A stretch of 64,000 nucleotides of DNA from Cecembia calidifontis. GTDB lineage: Bacteria > Bacteroidota > Bacteroidia > Cytophagales > Cyclobacteriaceae. The notes beneath the pieces were generated by a model that was not told the DNA's origin, ran no database searches, and saw nothing but the letters and a program-made list of their open reading frames with translations. Location of the stretch: assembly GCF_004216715.1 (NCBI RefSeq), contig NZ_SGXG01000001.1, positions 3,642,501 through 3,706,500 on the forward strand, in the 5' to 3' direction. Below are positions 63,071 through 64,000 of the stretch, in pieces. The translations under genes were made by a program, and so were the position numbers. The number at the start of each line of letters is the position of its first letter. The stretch's first letter is position 1.

Positions 63071-64000
63071 CCTAAAATCCGCAGGATTTTAGTTTGGAGA
63101 TTTGAATCTGCTTGTTTGTGTTCATTTTTGGTCTAGTTCGGGAATTTCTTCCCTTTGATTGAAGAGTGTTCATAGTTTTGAGACAATGGATTTTAGGTTT
63201 GAGGATAAAATGGACGGTTTTTTTCCTCAATTTTAATGGAAAAGGCATACCTCTTCCCTGTAAATCTTTATTTTTTGAGCTCCTGAGGGGTTTTTATCTG
63301 AATTTAGTTCAAAATCGGCTTGTAATCCTTACTCGTGAACAGTTTGAGCACTTCTCTTCTTCCCGTTCTTATCCACTTGGCTGAAACAGTGATAAATCTG
63401 AAGATAAACTTCTTGAGCCTGTCGGTAGGCTTAAGCCAATCAACTTTTCTGGAATACTCTCCAATGATATAGGTGTAAAAATTGGCATACATAGCCGTCA
63501 TAAGCATAAAGGAGGTATTCTCTGCAAGGAACGAACAGGGCAACTTAGACCAGCCAAAGTCATTGTTGAGTACATCAAACAAGCGTTCGCTTGCACCCCG
63601 GGCGTTATAAAACCTTACAACAGCTTCATTGGACGATGTATGTTCATTGGTCAGAATAGCCCTGTAAGTAAATGCATCTCCACTAAACACATCTGCCTGC
63701 CCGTCTTTACGCCTGATTCTGGTAATGACCAGCCTGTAAGACCTGTCTTTACCGAAAGGTTTGTAGTCGGATAGGTCAGTAACTTCCATTTCCTGTACAC
63801 CCAAACGTATTTTCTGCCACTTCTCAGGGGCTATACTTCCAAGGATATTATCCAGTTTGGCACATCTGTTTGCCCGTATATAAAAGCTTTCGGTATGTGC
63901 TTCCAGTGTGCGGAGAACTTCTTCCTGATAGGATGCTGAATCGGCTCTGAACCTTCCGATACGGATATTTTCATTGGTAAGCTGCCCAAACATGCGTGTA
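63071..64000 (-). mobile_element. IS1380-family insertion sequence (partial)
   Basis: The left end is taken as CCTAAAATCCGCAGG at 63071, where the neighbouring reading frame breaks. A perfect palindrome TAAAATCC-gca-GGATTTTA (63073-63091) sits at this end. The transposase gene runs toward it and out of the window on the right, so the other end and any target duplication cannot be seen. The 212 bases between the palindrome and the transposase stop hold no gene. Confidence 0.72.
63304..64000 (-). CDS. IS1380-family transposase, C-terminal part (partial)
   Basis: The frame has no stop up to the window edge (upstream codons read Thr-Arg before Met at 63993), so this is the C-terminal part, about 232 codons. 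The second catalytic Asp is in IGRFRADSASYQEEVLRTLE, preceded by NENIRI. The segment RFYNARGASERLFDVLNNDF, with ERL-type residues, and WSKLPCSFLAENTSFMLMTA are typical of this family. No internal break is seen. Confidence 0.88.
   Translation of the reverse strand, partial: TRMFGQLTNENIRIGRFRADSASYQEEVLRTLEAHTESFYIRANRCAKLDNILGSIAPEKWQKIRLGVQEMEVTDLSDYKPFGKDRSYRLVITRIRRKDGQADVFSGDAFTYRAILTNEHTSSNEAVVRFYNARGASERLFDVLNNDFGWSKLPCSFLAENTSFMLMTAMYANFYTYIIGEYSRKVDWLKPTDRLKKFIFRFITVSAKWIRTGRREVLKLFTSKDYKPILN

Noticed and set aside
1..64000. tRNA, rRNA, CRISPR, prophage or integrative-element modules.
   Set aside because: I found no clover-leaf genes, rRNA motifs, short-repeat arrays, integrases or phage structural genes by reading; a covariance search would settle tRNAs.

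Overview
The window looks like a chromosomal segment of a Bacteroidota bacterium, most likely order Cytophagales and near the Cyclobacteriaceae (Algoriphagus-like). I infer this from the gene content: a type IX secretion sorting domain, a PorP/SprF protein, a GLPGLI protein, DUF2911 and DUF2490 proteins, and carboxypeptidase-regulatory-domain outer-membrane proteins. Other support is the moderately AT-rich sequence, the lack of clear Shine-Dalgarno sites, and several promoters of the Bacteroidota -7 type TAnnTTTG. No rRNA, tRNA or CRISPR array was seen.

Layout. 1-8566 (minus strand) is a compact run transcribed from holA through a ~1000-residue TPR protein, an outer-membrane barrel, a SPOR protein, ExbB, ExbD and a TonB-like protein cut by the window edge; it reads as an envelope energy-transduction module. 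8.6-14.6 kb holds a small TPR protein, a tandem universal stress protein, a GhrA-like reductase, a DUF2911 protein and a fused SerB-SerA enzyme. 14.6-20.5 kb is a sensory locus: a TonB-dependent receptor and a GLPGLI protein on the minus strand face a histidine kinase and OmpR-type regulator on the plus strand, with three phased AGGTTAA repeats between them. 20.5-29.7 kb carries an SBF transporter, a TrmH-type methyltransferase divergent from a BamA/TamA-like lipoprotein, a YihY membrane protein, an aldo/keto reductase, a YbjT-like protein and an FAD oxidoreductase. 29.8-40.5 kb holds secreted or periplasmic enzymes: a serine hydrolase, a formylglycine-generating enzyme broken by one in-frame TGA, ferritin, a Tat-exported Gfo/Idh oxidoreductase, a Tat-type aminotransferase and a gamma-glutamyltransferase. 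40.7-48 kb has a DEAD-box helicase, then a giant type IX adhesin-like protein with near-identical 102-residue repeats and its PorP/SprF partner. 48-53.7 kb looks like a stress and carbon-reserve group: alpha/beta hydrolase, phosphoribosyltransferase, Gre-like factor, zinc alcohol dehydrogenase and glycogen phosphorylase. 53.8-59.8 kb is envelope genes: a DUF4136-like lipoprotein, two DUF2490 proteins, an Omp85-like protein and an alkyl sulfatase.

The right end (59.9-64 kb) is a decaying, IS-rich zone. An IS256-family element with an 8-bp target duplication splits a membrane-anchored AraC regulator. The same regulator also carries an in-frame stop at codon 20. Next to it a small DUF6515-like gene is cut at its 5' end by an IS1380-family element that runs out of the window.

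The observations most worth a second look are the formylglycine-generating enzyme with TGA at a conserved Trp position, the doubly broken AraC gene with exact IS boundaries, the phased repeats in front of the two-component system, the mosaic 306-bp repeat array, and an A-B-A'-B' interleaved repeat at 57.64-57.71 kb.
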